From Ascaphus truei (Eukaryota > Chordata > Amphibia > Anura > Ascaphidae), in the NCBI GenBank assembly GCA_036426205.1, contig WSYH01002438.1, forward strand, positions 22,855 through 86,854: a stretch of DNA of 64,000 bases, written 5' to 3'. The position numbers were made by a program, and so were the translations under genes. Numbering within the stretch: position 1 is the stretch's first letter; each line of letters opens with the position of its first letter. Below the pieces are notes generated by a model. The model ran no database searches and was not told where the DNA came from. It saw only the letters and a list, made by a program, of their open reading frames with translations. Positions 12,835-23,884 of this stretch are shown here, one piece after another.

Positions 12835-13110
12835 GTCTTCACAGAGGGGGCTACATATCTAAAGCGCAAGCATATTCCGTAGCACGGCGCAACGAGGGAG
12901 CAGCACAGTAGTTACATAAACAGAATTACATACAAAATAAGAACAACTGAACACAAACCCATGCAAAATATACAGAGGGCCCTGTTCATGAGAGCTTACA
13001 ATCTAGAAGGAGAAACAACGGTATAAGTGGCTGCTCATTGCGAGACAGAGTATGCCTCAGGGTGGAGTTTAGGGCATGTTGATGTCAGGGGAGTGTGACA
13101 TAGGCTTCCT
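12835..13110 (-). repeat. Dispersed repeat, 'gagagcttacaatctag' family
   Basis: It shares the order 'ccctgttcatgagagctta', 'caatctagaagg', 'ctgctcattg' and 'gcctcagggtggagt' with copies near 24640-24930 and 37090-37260. On the minus strand this is the 'ttgtaagctc' family whose 3' tail is seen at 15536 and 57573. It looks like a LINE/SINE 3' region; the family name is not certain. Confidence 0.6.
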
Positions 13111-13129
13111 TAAGCATGGTGACTTCATC

Positions 13130-13248
13130 CTTAGTCACAGGTGGAGGTGAAGCGAGCGTACGGACACAGGGGTAAGGTGCTATTGAAAATATGTCCTTAC
13201 TCGTGAGTGTACGTAAAGTGAGTGTCCGTAAACCGGGGTATGCCTGTA
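13130..13248. mobile_element. Possible pogo/Tigger-like terminal fragment
   Basis: The right edge reads (minus strand) TA-cag-gcataccccggtttacgg, a terminus of the kind seen in pogo/Tigger elements, with repeated 'gtacgtaaagtgagtgtcc'-like units. The opposite terminus is not clear. Low confidence. Confidence 0.35.
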
Positions 13249-13289
13249 TATTACGCAAACATAATGACATACAAATAAGGAAAAACAAG

Positions 13290-13510
13290 TGGAAACAGAT
13301 ACTAAAGGTAATGAAGACCCTGCTCCGGAGAGCTTACAATGTAGAGTAGGGCTGTCATACATGCGTCCACATGGTGTTTCCATGTAGCCCTCGCCCACTC
13401 AGCAGAGTTACAGATAGACCACGTCAGGCAGGCAAATAGACTCTGCTCTGGAACCCTTGGAGTGTGAGCAGGTAAGGACTTCTGCCCGATCACCCCCACA
13501 CCAAATCCCT
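13290..13510 (-). repeat. Dispersed repeat fragment
   Basis: It contains 'gaccctgctccggagagctt' followed by 'acaatgtagag', matching the block at 24750-24800. It is a second partial copy of the dispersed family next to the one at 12835. Confidence 0.5.
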
Positions 13511-13529
13511 CCAAATCTCCACCACACCT

Positions 13530-14095
13530 CAGGATGGGAGAAAGAAGGAAAGGTTTGATGGGAAGAGGGAGAGAAAAAAAAGGGGTAAAGGGGAGAGGGA
13601 GAGAGAGAAAGGGGTAATGGGGAGAGGGAGAAAAGGGGGTTATGGGGAGAAGGAGAGAGAGGTGATGGGGAGAGGGAGATATGGGATGAGGGAGAGAGTG
13701 GGAGAGGAGGAGAGGGATGAAATGCGGGAGAACGAGGGGATGGGGAGAGAGAGTGGATTGGGGAGAAGGAAAGGGGAAGGGAAGAGAGGGGATGGGGAGA
13801 AATGGGGGGTGAGAGAGAGAGGAGGGATGGGGAGAGAGGGGATGGAAGGAGAGAGGGGATTGGGAGAGACAGAGAGGCAGTTAGAAAGAGAGCGGATGAG
13901 GAGAGAAAGATGGCATGGGGAAGAGAGGATGGAGGGAGATGGGATTGGGAGAGAGACAGAAAGACAGAGAGGGGACAAGGCGAGAAAGAGAGGGAATGAG
14001 GATATTATGAGAGAGAGGGTGTGTGGGGAGAGAGAGATGGGATGGGGATGGAGAGGAAAGGAGGTGGGAAGGGGTGGTTGGGAGGAGGTGAGAGA
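13530..14095. repeat. GA-rich minisatellite
   Basis: Irregular iterations of 'gatggggagagagag' and 'gagggagaaagggg' over about 560 bp. The related array at 34520-36390 uses the same words; 49435-49995 and 45435-46490 are CT-rich tracts of the same style. The 205-codon plus and 157-codon minus ORFs exist only because this composition lacks stops. Confidence 0.85.
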
Positions 14096-14179
14096 TACCA
14101 GTGACTTTTCCATATTTTTTACAAGGAAAGCTCAAGTAAAAAAAAGTGTATGTGTAGATTATAGTGACTCTTTATTTTT

Positions 14180-14830
14180 TCCTTCTGCAGCTCCGATGGT
14201 GCGGTCAAGTCTTACAGTTGGATTTAAGAATTGATCCCCATCTATTCCGAGTTTGGTGGGCCAGATCTGGAGGGGAAAGGGGGCTGCTTGCTGTGAGATG
14301 GAGTGTGCCTCAGGATGGTCCAACCGCTCAGCTGATCCAATTTAGATTTGGGGAGGGGGAGGGGGGGGTCCAGCTACGATTTGCATTCCATTATAGTGGA
14401 TATGGGAAAACAGTGTGGGGTTTGCATAGGGGATCAGCAGATTTTGGACGGACTGGAGCAGGAAAAGTCAGATAAGAAGGAGGTTGAAGCAGTCAAGGCA
14501 GAGCATGATGCGAACATGTTGTATAGTACAGGTCCCAATAGGGTTAGAGGGGGAGTATGCCATATAGGAGTTTTCTGGGAGTTTTTAAATGTCTGAAAGC
14601 TGGGGGAGAGTCTGATGGTGCATGGTGGGGAATTCCAGAGAGAGGGAGCAGCACAGGAGAAGTCTTGTAGGTGGGACTGGGAGGAGGTAATAAGGAAGGA
14701 GGAACAGGCGGATGTCATGGGAAAAAAATAGTGGGTGTTTAGGGGTATATTTGGGAATGAGGGCTGAGATGTAAGGGGGGCGGCATTGTACATCACGTGT
14801 ATTAGTGATGTACATGGGCCACAAAGTCTT
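14180..14830 (-). repeat. Dispersed repeat, LINE/SINE-like
   Basis: Words such as 'gagtgtgcctcaggatgg', 'ggagcagcacaggagaagt' and 'cttgtaggtgggactggga' place this with the dispersed family of 12835 and 24640, further inside the element. No ORF with a recognisable domain survives. Confidence 0.45.
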
Positions 14831-15535
14831 GCAGATAAAGGCTCCTATTTACCTACTGTATGTGGGGCTATTCTATAACACACCGGGGGCCCCTCCAAAA
14901 TGAATGGGTTGTAGTAAGTTTTCTGGTGATGGACGGTTATAGCAGAGCACGTCTAATAAATATGGCCCTAAATCCTAGCTCTCGTGTACTGTGCCACATT
15001 TCATATTAGCTGGGTTCTAGTGAACAAAGTACGACCCAGGGAGACGCACGCTTAGCGTTTACGTGCATTATTAAATGCCAGTGTTTCAAAGAAAAAAGCC
15101 CATAACGAAGGAAAATCAAACGAACCCCTTGACTGCTGCGGGGAAGCTGTTAAACACAATGCAGTAAGAAGGTTATCACGCACATCCACGGCTAGTTTTT
15201 CACTGGCCATCCCATGGGCATTTTTTTTTTTGGTTTCCTTAATTATTTCATTAAGAGAGGATTTATGGGATCAGGCCGGGGCTTGGAATGTAAGTAAGGG
15301 AGGAGGAGCATTACCTGTATACCAGTGAGATGAAGCAGACCCTAATTGAATCTCACTTATCAGGGGAACTGGTACACGGTGGAACATTGTTTAAATATGA
15401 AATCTCTTTTGGTCTGGATCAAGCACACAGCAATAAATTACACGAGGTTTGTAAAACAATGGATGAAAAATGGCTTGCAGGGATATTTATTTTTTAAACA
15501 AAAGCTACAGAATTGCAGGATTTCTCGACTTGTAC
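14831..15535. other. Unassigned sequence
   Basis: Nothing beyond a short T run near 15215 and an AT-rich composition is visible. Confidence 0.5.
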
Positions 15536-15700
15536 TCTTGTACTTAGATTGTAAGCTCTTCGGGGCACGGACTGCTCTTCCTATTGTTTTGTGTCTGAAG
15601 CGCTTATTCCCATTGTGTTATATTATTGTCACGTGTATTGTGGAGCGCTATGCACCTGTATGGCGCTATATAAATAAAGATATACATGCAGTACATACAT
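15536..15700 (+). repeat. Dispersed repeat 3' tail
   Basis: It reads 'ttagattgtaagctcttcgg', 'ggcacggactgctcttcc', 'gaagcgcttattcccat' and ends 'ggcgctatataaataaaga'. The same block recurs at 57573 (plus), 17746 (plus, end only), 18850, 28230 and 38450 (minus). Ending in a short AT-rich repeat is typical of non-LTR or SINE 3' ends. Confidence 0.75.
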
Positions 15701-15777
15701 ACCACAAGCACGAAACAAAACAATATTTACTGATACATTTCATAGTAACATAAAAACAAACCTCTACGTTGACAATA

Positions 15778-16003
15778 CAGGCGGTCCTCGGTTATCCAAC
15801 GGAATCCGTTCTGGAAGTAGCGTTGGATAGTGAAACCGTTGTAAAGTGAGTCCCATGTTAATCAGTGGCGGTGAGCATTGGATAACGCATTCAGGCATCG
15901 GATAACGCATTCCGGCATCGAAAAACGGGCCATAGGGCTGCATTGTAAAGCGTTGGATATGCCATTCATGTAAAGTGAAACGTTGGATAGCGAGGACTAC
16001 CTG
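15778..16003. mobile_element. pogo/Tigger-type MITE with TA target duplication
   Basis: 226 bp with imperfect terminal inverted repeats starting cag-gcggtcctcggttatc and ending in the complement (gatagcgaggactacctg). It is flanked by TA on both sides (15776-15777 and 16004-16005). The interior repeats the 'cgttggatagtgaaa' words. TA duplication and CAG ends fit Tc1/mariner, pogo branch. A related element lies at 53332-53524. Confidence 0.8.
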
Positions 16004-16005
16004 TA

Positions 16006-16687
16006 GATTCTTTCTGTAGCAGTGTCTTTCTGTAACGTGCTTGGCATTCGTCTTGATAGCACTTACCTTTAACATTCTGTTACTCTGTATTGCTGCATTG
16101 TGGCATTTTAGATTTCTAGAAAAGTATTCACCACAACCAGCGTTACATATTGTAGAAAAAATAGTTGTTGGACATGATACGTTTTGCTTTCTAATGTACA
16201 GCTCACTGGATCAGGGCGCTAAATAAATGTTGTTATAAATAAATAAACGATTTAAATGATATGGCAAATACACGTGGGGAATATTCCTGATAGAAAGACA
16301 TGAGCGGATTAATGATAAATCAGAATACCTGCAGCTCTTGGGTACAAATACAAAAAACAATGTGTCATTCTTGAAACATAATTCATTTCCATTTCCCCCG
16401 ATCCTATATTGAAACCATAATGGCCCTTGGAATTATTCCAGCTGACTTTCATAGAATGAATATGGAATATGTGTTGCACTCTTACTGGGAAAAGCAGAGA
16501 GTTGGTCACATAAGAATAAAGGGGTTATATACTCAATTCTCCCATCTGCAAAACTGGCATAAAACCAGTGCAAAAGAACGACACCAGATTTTCCTAAAGA
16601 GCAAACTCCAATTGTTTTCAATAAAGATTCCGTTACCTTGATAAATATGGTGCTATTTTTTGCACAGGTTATTCCCCAGGAAATTGT
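16006..16687. other. Unassigned sequence
   Basis: No recognisable gene or repeat; short ORFs on both strands show no domain. Confidence 0.5.
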
Positions 16688-16815
16688 GGGGTTTATTCTG
16701 TAAGCTCCCATAGCGCTGAGTCGTGCGATCTGCGAAGAAAACCCCATTCAAGTCAATGGGGTTTTCCGTGCAGATTGCCCGGCTCAGCGCTATCGGAGCT
16801 TACTGAATAAGCCCC
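16688..16815. mobile_element. Small foldback MITE
   Basis: A nearly complete 128-bp palindrome. The left arm starts ggggtttattctgtaagctc and the right arm ends in its complement, gagcttactgaataagcccc. The centre is 'ccccattcaagtcaatgggg'. No coding capacity. Confidence 0.8.
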
Positions 16816-17745
16816 TGTCTTTTTTTTGGTGGTAGCCATTTTGCTGGCCCAAGCTATTGGGGACTTCACAGAGTCACATCCAGTAAGGTAAATCGAGGCT
16901 TCGCATACCACCGAGAGAATTCTCATTTAACATATTCAACATCGCTTTGTGTCAATGTATCAAGGTATTTGCTCCATACTGGGGAGTCTCAATCGGAGGA
17001 GTGAGAGAGAGAGGAGTTACACAATACACAGACTAGAAGGAACTCAAATTCTGCATCTCTGTGCATCCTTTTTTCCTTGGATTTGTATCTGCTTTTCTGG
17101 CTAACAAGGCAGCGACAGCCACAAAACCATGTTCTCTTCCTTTACTCTCACAAGGTGGCGGCTGGGCTAACCCAACTATCAAAATCTAATACAATGGCTA
17201 TAACAATGTGGAAATATTTGGTCAGCAGTGGTTTAATAATATACCTGCAGTGCACTTTTATTCAAACCTTGTGCAGTCAAAATTGCTTTGGGTAAGCATG
17301 AAGACCGTCAGCTTTTAAGGAGATCTATGTGTATGTTTTTACTCGTCTGGTCTTTGTGGGCTGGAGTTTGACTTCTCCTTCAGGAATGTGATAAGTAGTC
17401 ACATTTAGGAGAAACAGATTTCCTTGTAACATGTTCCACCTGTGGGCTACTGCAATCAACAGCTCGTACATCATGGCATTTGTATGCAGGTACATGTGTT
17501 GAGTTGGGGTCAGAAGCAGTCCGTTTAATCCATCCATAGGTGCACCAGAGGGCCATAAACTCCAGGACATCACTTACTGACCAATGTCATGACATGTATC
17601 AAGATCACCATTTATTACGTTCAGGGTGATAGGTAGGAGATTTAGGGCCAGTTAAGTCTCTTTAACATTTAGAACATGGCAGCGCAATATAGAAACTACA
17701 CGAAGACCCTGACAAATTTTGCTGCACTTATTGTATAATTATAAT
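16816..17745. other. Unassigned sequence
   Basis: I see no gene, RNA or known repeat. Several ORFs of 60-80 codons on both strands have no recognisable features. Confidence 0.5.
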
Positions 17746-17828
17746 TCCCTCTACTGTATTCTTTGTGAAGCGCTGAGTACACTTTTGGCGCTATATAAAT
17801 AAAGACATACAATACAATACAATACAAA
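17746..17828 (+). repeat. Dispersed repeat 3' tail with (ACAAT)n-like end
   Basis: It reads 'tgtgaagcgctgagtacact', then 'ggcgctatataaataaag' and an 'acatacaatacaatacaat' end. It is the 3' end of the family seen at 15536. Confidence 0.7.
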
Positions 17829-18248
17829 TGTGACTCTGAGGGTCAAAGATTATAAGAAGTATTATACTAAAAATCATGAGCCCTTCCAAGCCCCACGACT
17901 TGTTACCACGGAAATCAATCCAAGAGATTCATCCAAGAATACGTGTGGGCTCATAACATGACCAAAGTCTCTTGTGTGTCCGAACACAGTTATACACCAA
18001 AAAAAAGCAGAACGGATTTCCAATCTTTTTGATTTCATTGCTCTTTATGATATTTTGCTTTCAAGTTTCATATGAAGTCTAAACTTTATCTCAGTATTGT
18101 TACGATGCTCTCAGGGACCTTGTCACAACCAGTTCTAGATCTAATCACACGGAGTCATTTGTAAGCTTGCGTTCTGTATTTATTTGCGTTCTCATTTTTA
18201 CAATCTCTCTCTCTTACAGTAAAGATGGAGAACCCATGAATGTATCTT
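17829..18248. other. Unassigned sequence
   Basis: AT-rich DNA with no visible feature. Confidence 0.5.
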
Positions 18249-18630
18249 AGGCTACGGCCCCAGGGAACACTTTGCGCTCTCGACGGAGTGCCTAGCGGCG
18301 CTCGTTCTCTCCACCCGCGCGATCTCAGATCAATCGCAATGGGGAGACGTGGCGGGGGCATGACAGGGGCATGGCCATGACATCACATGGCTGGTTCGCC
18401 CTCATTGGCTGAACCGCCGCCGTGACGTGACCATTGCCTGGCCGGCGCGCCAAATCTTATCTTTTAGAAAAGGTGATCATGCATTGCGCTTTCTGCAGGC
18501 GCGCGCAGGCAGTGACTGGGGCCGCCGCCATAGAGGGCCCTACTTGGTTGGGCGCGCACGCCATTGCGCACACAGCCGCGAGCACAGCCGCGAGCACACA
18601 GCCGTGAGCATCGCGCACACAAGGCCTAAC
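18249..18630. mobile_element. GC-rich MITE with CCAAT/E-box-like core
   Basis: The ends read 'ttaggctacggcccc' and 'cacacaaggcctaa'. The interior is CpG-rich with a core at 18391-18430: ctggttcgccctcattggct, then gaacc and cgtgacgtga. The same core recurs in repeats at 23130, 26183, 30830 and 33000. A tandem 'cagccgcgagca' run lies near 18570-18605. Open frames are due to high GC. Confidence 0.6.
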
Positions 18631-18849
18631 TGTCTTCCACAGGTTCCCCTAACTTGTTTCATTCTTCCCATTATCACGTGCCAAACAGTAGCTAAGCTTC
18701 AGATAAGGATTCTGGGAAGTAACATGACAAGGAGCACACATCATTAGTGTCACTTTGAGCTGCCTATATTTTACATGGATTTCCTATCATTTCTTGTACT
18801 GCATTACACAGCTCTCACGGCTTAGCCTAGCAAAAAACAATCACCTTAC

Positions 18850-19225
18850 GATGTATGTATGCGTGTCTTTATTTATATAGCGCCATTAATGTACATAGCG
18901 CTTCACAGCAGTAATATACGTGACAATCATATAAATAACAAATCATGGGAATAAGCGCTTCAGACATAAAAGTAACATTAGGAAAAGGAGCCCCTGCCCC
19001 GAAGAGCTTACAATCTAATTGGTAAGTAGGAAGAACGCATAGGGACAGTAGGAGGGTGTTCTGGTAAGTGTGTCTGCAGGGGGCCAAGGTTAATGTATTA
19101 GGTGTAAATTATCAGCCACGGTGCTACTCCTATGCTTTGTTAATCATGTGTGTTTTAAGGTGGGTCTTAAAGGTGGATAGAGAGGGTTCTAGTCGGATAT
19201 TGGGGGGAAGGGCAATGCAGAGGTG
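18850..19225 (-). repeat. Dispersed repeat, minus orientation
   Basis: It starts with the complement of the 3' tail ('ctttatttatatagcgcc'), passes 'gaagagcttacaatctaat' and extends about 375 bp, through 'gtgtgtctgcagggggccaa' and 'ggtgggtcttaaaggtgg', to 'gggaagggcaatgcagag'. It is one of the longer copies and can serve as a reference for 38450-39060 and 52500-52745. Confidence 0.75.
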
Positions 19226-19704
19226 AAATGAAATACATTTGTTTTGAACCCCTGGTGTTCTCCATGAACCCAATCATGGGAGTTGGTGACGATGCAGGGT
19301 TACACCGTGCTGCTTTCTTACCTCCTCCTGCTAAACAAGAAACAGCAATGACATGGGTTTCCCTCAGCCTGCCTCCAGGAAAGGCAGAGACAGGCTCCGC
19401 GCTGACCTCAGTGCTGACCCGTGCTCTCTGGGGAATGCTGCGAGTTAATTGGAAATGAGCTTTATCACTGCAGCAGCTGGATATATTTGTTTAATGACTG
19501 TGGTTTGTATGAAGCTGTGAGGAAGTTGATTTCATTGTTATGGAATTCCCACCATGAGCTCTTTATTGTGCTAGGGACATTCACCTTTGCTTACTATTTG
19601 TGCCCTCCCACTATCACCCACGCAATTAAATAGTCTTAATTAATGGCTGGATAGGAAAGTACAGCTCAGGCATTCAATCACTATTCAATCACATTCATTC
19701 AGCC
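19226..19704. other. Unassigned sequence
   Basis: Short ORFs only; no domain or repeat recognised. Confidence 0.5.
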
Positions 19705-19868
19705 AGGGGTGGCCAACTCCAGTCCTCAAGGGCCACCGGCAGGTCAGGTTTCCAGGATATCCCTGCTTCAGCACAGGTGGCTCAGTCAAAGTCTATTTGA
19801 GCCCACCTGTGCTGAAGCAGGGATATCCTGAAAAACTGACCTGTTGGTGGCCCAGGAGGACTGAAGTT
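19705..19868. mobile_element. Foldback MITE, 'gctgaagcagggatatcc' family
   Basis: Left arm 'ggccaactccagtcctcaag', 'caggtcaggtttccaggata', 'tccctgcttcagcacaggtg'; the right arm is its complement ending 'gaggactgaagt'. The hairpin centre is 'tcagtcaaagtctatttgag'. Relatives lie at 22788-23096, 25678-25765 and 48087-48235. Confidence 0.8.
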
Positions 19869-20260
19869 TTTCTGGAAAAAACATACTGGACACAATGGTG
19901 AAAGGTGCGGCACTCTCGGGATACACACACTGCTCCATGCTGTTTCCTTCTCTCCTTTGCCCCACCTCCAGGCTCTTGACACCTGCATTACACAGCAGCA
20001 GCCAATCAGGATGGAGGAAGCTGCTCAGCCCCCTAGCAACAGCCCTGCTCCCTCCCTGCTCGGGGAAATCCCGCAGCCCCCCTCCCCCCCCAAGCTGGTC
20101 AGGTCACTATGTCCAGAGAGGTAATACCGGTATACACGTACATGTCCCGAGAGGTAATGCCGGTATACACATACACGCCTAGTATTACCTCTCATTTTTT
20201 ACTGGACAGAGTGTCCAAATATAGGACAGCCCGGTTCAGTACTGACCCAAATTATACATG
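19869..20260. repeat. Possible DNA-element remnant with a short tandem duplication
   Basis: 'ggaaaaaacatactggacac' on the left and 'tttactggacagagtgtcc' on the right suggest paired termini. Inside, 'gagaggtaat.ccggtatac' occurs twice (about 20114-20135 and 20150-20170). C-rich near 20080. Family not identified. Confidence 0.35.
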
Positions 20261-20443
20261 AGTCACAATAATAAATGTGGAGTGCGCCATAAATGAGCAA
20301 ATAATAGAATATTCCCTAACAATCCAATACTCCAAGAAAAGGTTAAAGCTGTAATCCCGTCTGCATGAGATTAGTTTGTGTGTCTTCACATTTTGATAAT
20401 CAACTGGATACTACTTTGACTCCCAGTCAAACAAATCTTTATA

Positions 20444-20654
20444 TTAACTACTTCAGTGCCCCGATGACATAAAAGTGCCACCCCGGGGGCCCTTATGACG
20501 TATACCGTACGCTCGCTGGCCTTTGCTCGTTTTCTTTAGGGGCTGTACGTAACCATGTACCCCACGGGAAAGGGGGGAGGATGGCCGGAGCAGCAAACTC
20601 ATCACATGATTGCTACAAAGAGGTGGCACGTCCTTCCCATACTGAAAGGGTTAA
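20444..20654. mobile_element. TTAA-flanked MITE candidate
   Basis: A segment bounded by TTAA at 20444-20447 and 20651-20654 with imperfect inverted ends (ttaactacttcagtgcc and, on the other strand, ttaaccctttcagtatg). TTAA target duplication fits piggyBac-type elements, but the terminal match is only moderate. Confidence 0.4.
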
Positions 20655-21785
20655 GGAATCGAGCGTTATTTAGAGCAGCAAACCCCTACATCCCATTACT
20701 TGATTTGATTGGTTGCTGAGCGAGACTGACCACAGGTGGCCATATTGTGCGCACCAGACAAGTATCCTGTGGATATACCAGTACTGTACACATCTGGGGA
20801 GCCAGAGGATGCTTGAAGGACAGGTCTACCATGAATCAGGACTGGGAGACACCCTAGGAGGAAGAGAAAGAAAGAAAGATTGAATTGGTGTTTTAGAATA
20901 AAATACACTTGCTCGCTGGGCGTACTTATATTTTAAGCCTCTGCGTTCCAAACTGCCCACCCCGAAGTGATCTGGTTGCCGGCAGCCATGCTTTTCTATC
21001 CCGGGGTCACTTTCCAATGCAGAAAGCTGACCACAAGGGATTAGAACTCGTCTTGAGAACGAAGACCACGTTGGGACTTAATTGAGTCTCTTTTTATGAA
21101 AATAAATAAACAAATGGCAGATTGCCCCTTTGAAATGACAGGAAACATTGATGGCTGAATACTTAAGTCTAGCTCTATTATTAGTTGCTCTGTGGGATTG
21201 TATAATAACACAACCTCAGAAGAGCCGAAGGCTGCAATAGTTGGTGCGAAAATCTACCATGTGACCTTTTCAAGATAAAAAAGTTAATTAAAGTCTTCAA
21301 ACAAAACACGCTTTTTTGTAACTCCCTAACTTTGTGTGTTTTCCTGGATTCAGCAAGTTCTGAGTTGAAATTAATTAGATGGAAGTTTTCGGAGCGGCAG
21401 CTGGGAAGGGCACAGCACATCTGTTCCACCACAGACCTTTTTATGCTGAGCAGCAGAGTTTGTCTTCACTCCTACATCTTGTGCGGAACGCGTGGCAGGG
21501 AGACTATGGTAACTCGCTGTCTGTACATCGTTATAGAGACCAGGCACGCGCTTCACTTCTCTGGGGTGGCGAGGACTTGTGCCACGGATCTTATAGAAGA
21601 CTTCTGCGTTGTCGGCGCATAAACAGATTTAGGGTAACCACAATGGACCGACTCAAACAATGTCAGACAGAGCCCCACAATTCTACAACACTCACTGCAT
21701 TAAAATGCTACATTTTACAAAGCTGCTCTTTGGGAAAGAGCATAAGAGTATAACCAACCTCGTACTGATGACAAACGAAAGGCTG
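20655..21785. other. Unassigned sequence
   Basis: ORFs up to 124 codons (21379-21753, plus) show no domain, no repeat and no clear coding signal. I cannot rule out an exon but have no support for one. Confidence 0.4.
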
Positions 21786-21789
21786 AAAC

Positions 21790-22065
21790 AGCTGCCTGTG
21801 AGTAGGATTACTGACCGGGCACTTCTGTAACCCACACTGTGCTGAAAAAGCTGTGTAATGCGGCAGCCATAAGCTTATAGGGGTCCGTGTTAATAATGGA
21901 CAAGAAGTTAAAAGGTGACACTGTGTGCTCATTTGCATGTCATGTCCCAGAATCCCTGGCTGCAGTGGAAGCAGTGTATGCTGGGAGATAATGGGGAAAG
22001 GCGGGGTAGCAGACGTGTCTGAGACACGGGAATGTGCTTATAACGTGGTATTTTTATTTGCTGTG
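21790..22065 (+). mobile_element. Octamer-containing MITE-like repeat, copy 1
   Basis: Order of words: 'gtgctgaaaaagctgtgtaa', 'aaaaggtgacactgtg', 'ctcatttgcatgtcat' (octamer ATTTGCAT), 'cagaatccctggctgcagtg', 'gggagataatggggaaag', 'tgtctgagacac', 'gtggtatttttatt'. The same order occurs at 23579-23810 and, inverted, at 57025-57242. No coding capacity. Confidence 0.65.
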
Positions 22066-22371
22066 CCCTGTACAGTGGAGGGTGGTTGTTATTTTTTTTA
22101 CCAACCCTAGCTTGCTAGAATGAGTGCCAAACATAGCAGACGTTCTTATGGAAGTCGCCATGCGATTTGTTTGCTATAATGCAATCAGAAAAATATATAA
22201 GCAAATTCTCTGCTCCTATTGGCTTTTTCACTGCATTCCATGTTTAAACTCTCCCACTCTGTATGTCATTTAAATTGGAAATAGAAAAAAAATAGACTCA
22301 TTAAAACTAAGTGAAAAAAGTCAGATGAGGGTCTAACACCTTCATTAGCATGTTGTTTTCAGTTGTACTTC
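22066..22371. other. Unassigned AT-rich sequence
   Basis: Nothing recognisable. Confidence 0.5.
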
Positions 22372-22557
22372 TAAGGCTGCGCTCATAGTGCCGGCGACAG
22401 TGACGCGACGGTCGCTGGAAAATCAAATAGAGATGATTTCCAGCGATCGCGACCAATCCGTCGCGTCGCGCTTACTATAAGCGCACGCGACGGCGGCAAT
22501 GCATTTGTTTTGCCGTGACGTCACGTCGCTGTCGCCGGCACTATAATCGCAGCCTTA
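22372..22557. mobile_element. Palindromic GC-rich MITE
   Basis: About 186 bp with terminal inverted repeats of nearly 40 bp (aaggctgcgctcatagtgcc at the left, the complement of taaggctgcgattatagtgc at the right). The interior, gtcgctggaaaatca / tgatttccagcgatc, also pairs, so the whole element can fold on itself. CpG-rich. Confidence 0.8.
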
Positions 22558-22586
22558 TGCTTGCATGCTGTCTAATTGCTTTTGAA

Positions 22587-22705
22587 CCAGTGGTGTTGAT
22601 AAGCAGTATTTATTGTTACTCTTGCTGCAGGAGAAGGTACAGCCAGTGGTGTTGATAAGCAGTATTTATTGTTACTCTTGCTGCAGGAGAAGGTACAGCC
22701 AGTGG
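22587..22705. repeat. 56-bp exact tandem duplication
   Basis: Two identical 56-bp units (22587-22642 and 22643-22698) starting ccagtggtgttgataagc, followed by the first bases of a third. Identity suggests a very recent duplication or an assembly duplication. Confidence 0.85.
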
Positions 22706-22787
22706 TCGAAGTGATATGAAAGAAGTAATGGTGTCTGATTTAATAAAGATCTCAAGCACAGATCCACACATCTCCGCTAAGTTACTT

Positions 22788-23096
22788 AACCCAGGGGACT
22801 CAACTACAATCTTCAAGCCCCACCAACAGGTCAGGTTTTCAGGATATCCCAGCTTCATCGCAGGTGGCTCAATCAGCGGCTATCGAAGACTGAGCCTCTG
22901 ATTGACCACCTGTGCTGAAACAGGGCCTGATTTATCCACCTGTGCTGACGCAGGGACTGTTTGACCACCTGTGCTGAAGCAGGGACTGATTGATCCACCT
23001 GTGCTGACGCAGGGGCTGATTGAGCCACCTGTGCTGTAGCTGGGATATCCCGAAAACCAGACCTGTTGGCAGGGCTTCAAAAACTGGAGTTGAGCA
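22788..23096. repeat. Foldback MITE with expanded internal tandem units
   Basis: The arms match the 19705 family ('caggtcaggttttcaggata' on the left, 'gaaaaccagacctgttggca' on the right). Between them 'ccacctgtgctga.gcaggg' is iterated at least four times, so the hairpin stem has grown into a short tandem array. Confidence 0.75.
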
Positions 23097-23129
23097 CCCA
23101 TTGGCTTAACATGTAACGTCATGCTGAGA

Positions 23130-23450
23130 TTAAGGCCTTGGCCATAGTACCTCAGATGGCGCGAGCGACGTTGCTTGCGCCGAACACAAACACAGGGACG
23201 CCAATGCGCATGTCCACAGTGCGCCCCCGTGCATGTGAGCGCTACAGAAAATAGAGGAGACAAAATTTGTTTGCCAATGAGGGTGAACCACTCACGTAAC
23301 GTCACGGGCACGCCCTCGTCAAGCCCCCCACCCATCGCTCAACACTGCAGGACACAGATCTCGGCAGGTACAGACGCGCGTGACATCACGCGTGATCGCC
23401 TGCACTGCGTCCGACGCCTAATGCTGCGTGCACAAAGGCCATTAACGTAA
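23130..23450. mobile_element. GC-rich MITE with CCAAT/E-box-like core
   Basis: Starts 'taaggccttggccatagta' and is CpG-rich throughout. At 23268-23305 it holds 'tttgccaatgagggtgaacc' followed by 'actcacgtaacgtcac', the shared core with its loop inverted. Right edge near 'acaaaggccattaacg'. Confidence 0.55.
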
Positions 23451-23578
23451 CATTAAGTCATCGTTTCTCCCGCAAAGAGCATTGTGTAAGCGACGGCGGC
23501 CATTAGTGATAATAAGATGCTAATGAGATGCAAGAGAGGCATTCACGCTGGGATTTAACGTCGCCTTAGTTAAGTCTT

Positions 23579-23810
23579 TAACCCAGGCTGTGCTGAAAAG
23601 CGCTGTAACACGGCAGGCAGACGCTTATACTGTTACAATGTATAAGGAGCAAAAGGTGACACTGTGAGCGCTCATTTGCATGTCAATACCCACAATCCCG
23701 TGCTGCAGTGGAAGCACGGTATGATAAGAGATAATGGGGAAAGACAGGGTTGCAGACATGTCTGAGACGTGATATGTGCTCACACCGTGGGATTTTCATT
23801 GGCTTAGTTA
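23579..23810 (+). mobile_element. Octamer-containing MITE-like repeat, copy 2
   Basis: Matches copy 1 in order: 'gctgtgctgaaaagcgctgt', 'aaaaggtgacactgtgag', 'gctcatttgcatgtca', 'ctgcagtggaagcac', 'gataatggggaaagac', 'atgtctgagacgtg'. About 230 bp. Confidence 0.65.
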
Positions 23811-23884
23811 AATAATAACGTAACGTGGCGTTACTCACGTGGGTTTGACATCACAATTACAATATAGTGCGCCGTGCGCAGCAC

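Noticed and set aside
13617..14234. 205-codon plus-strand ORF
   Set aside because: Product of the GA-rich minisatellite.
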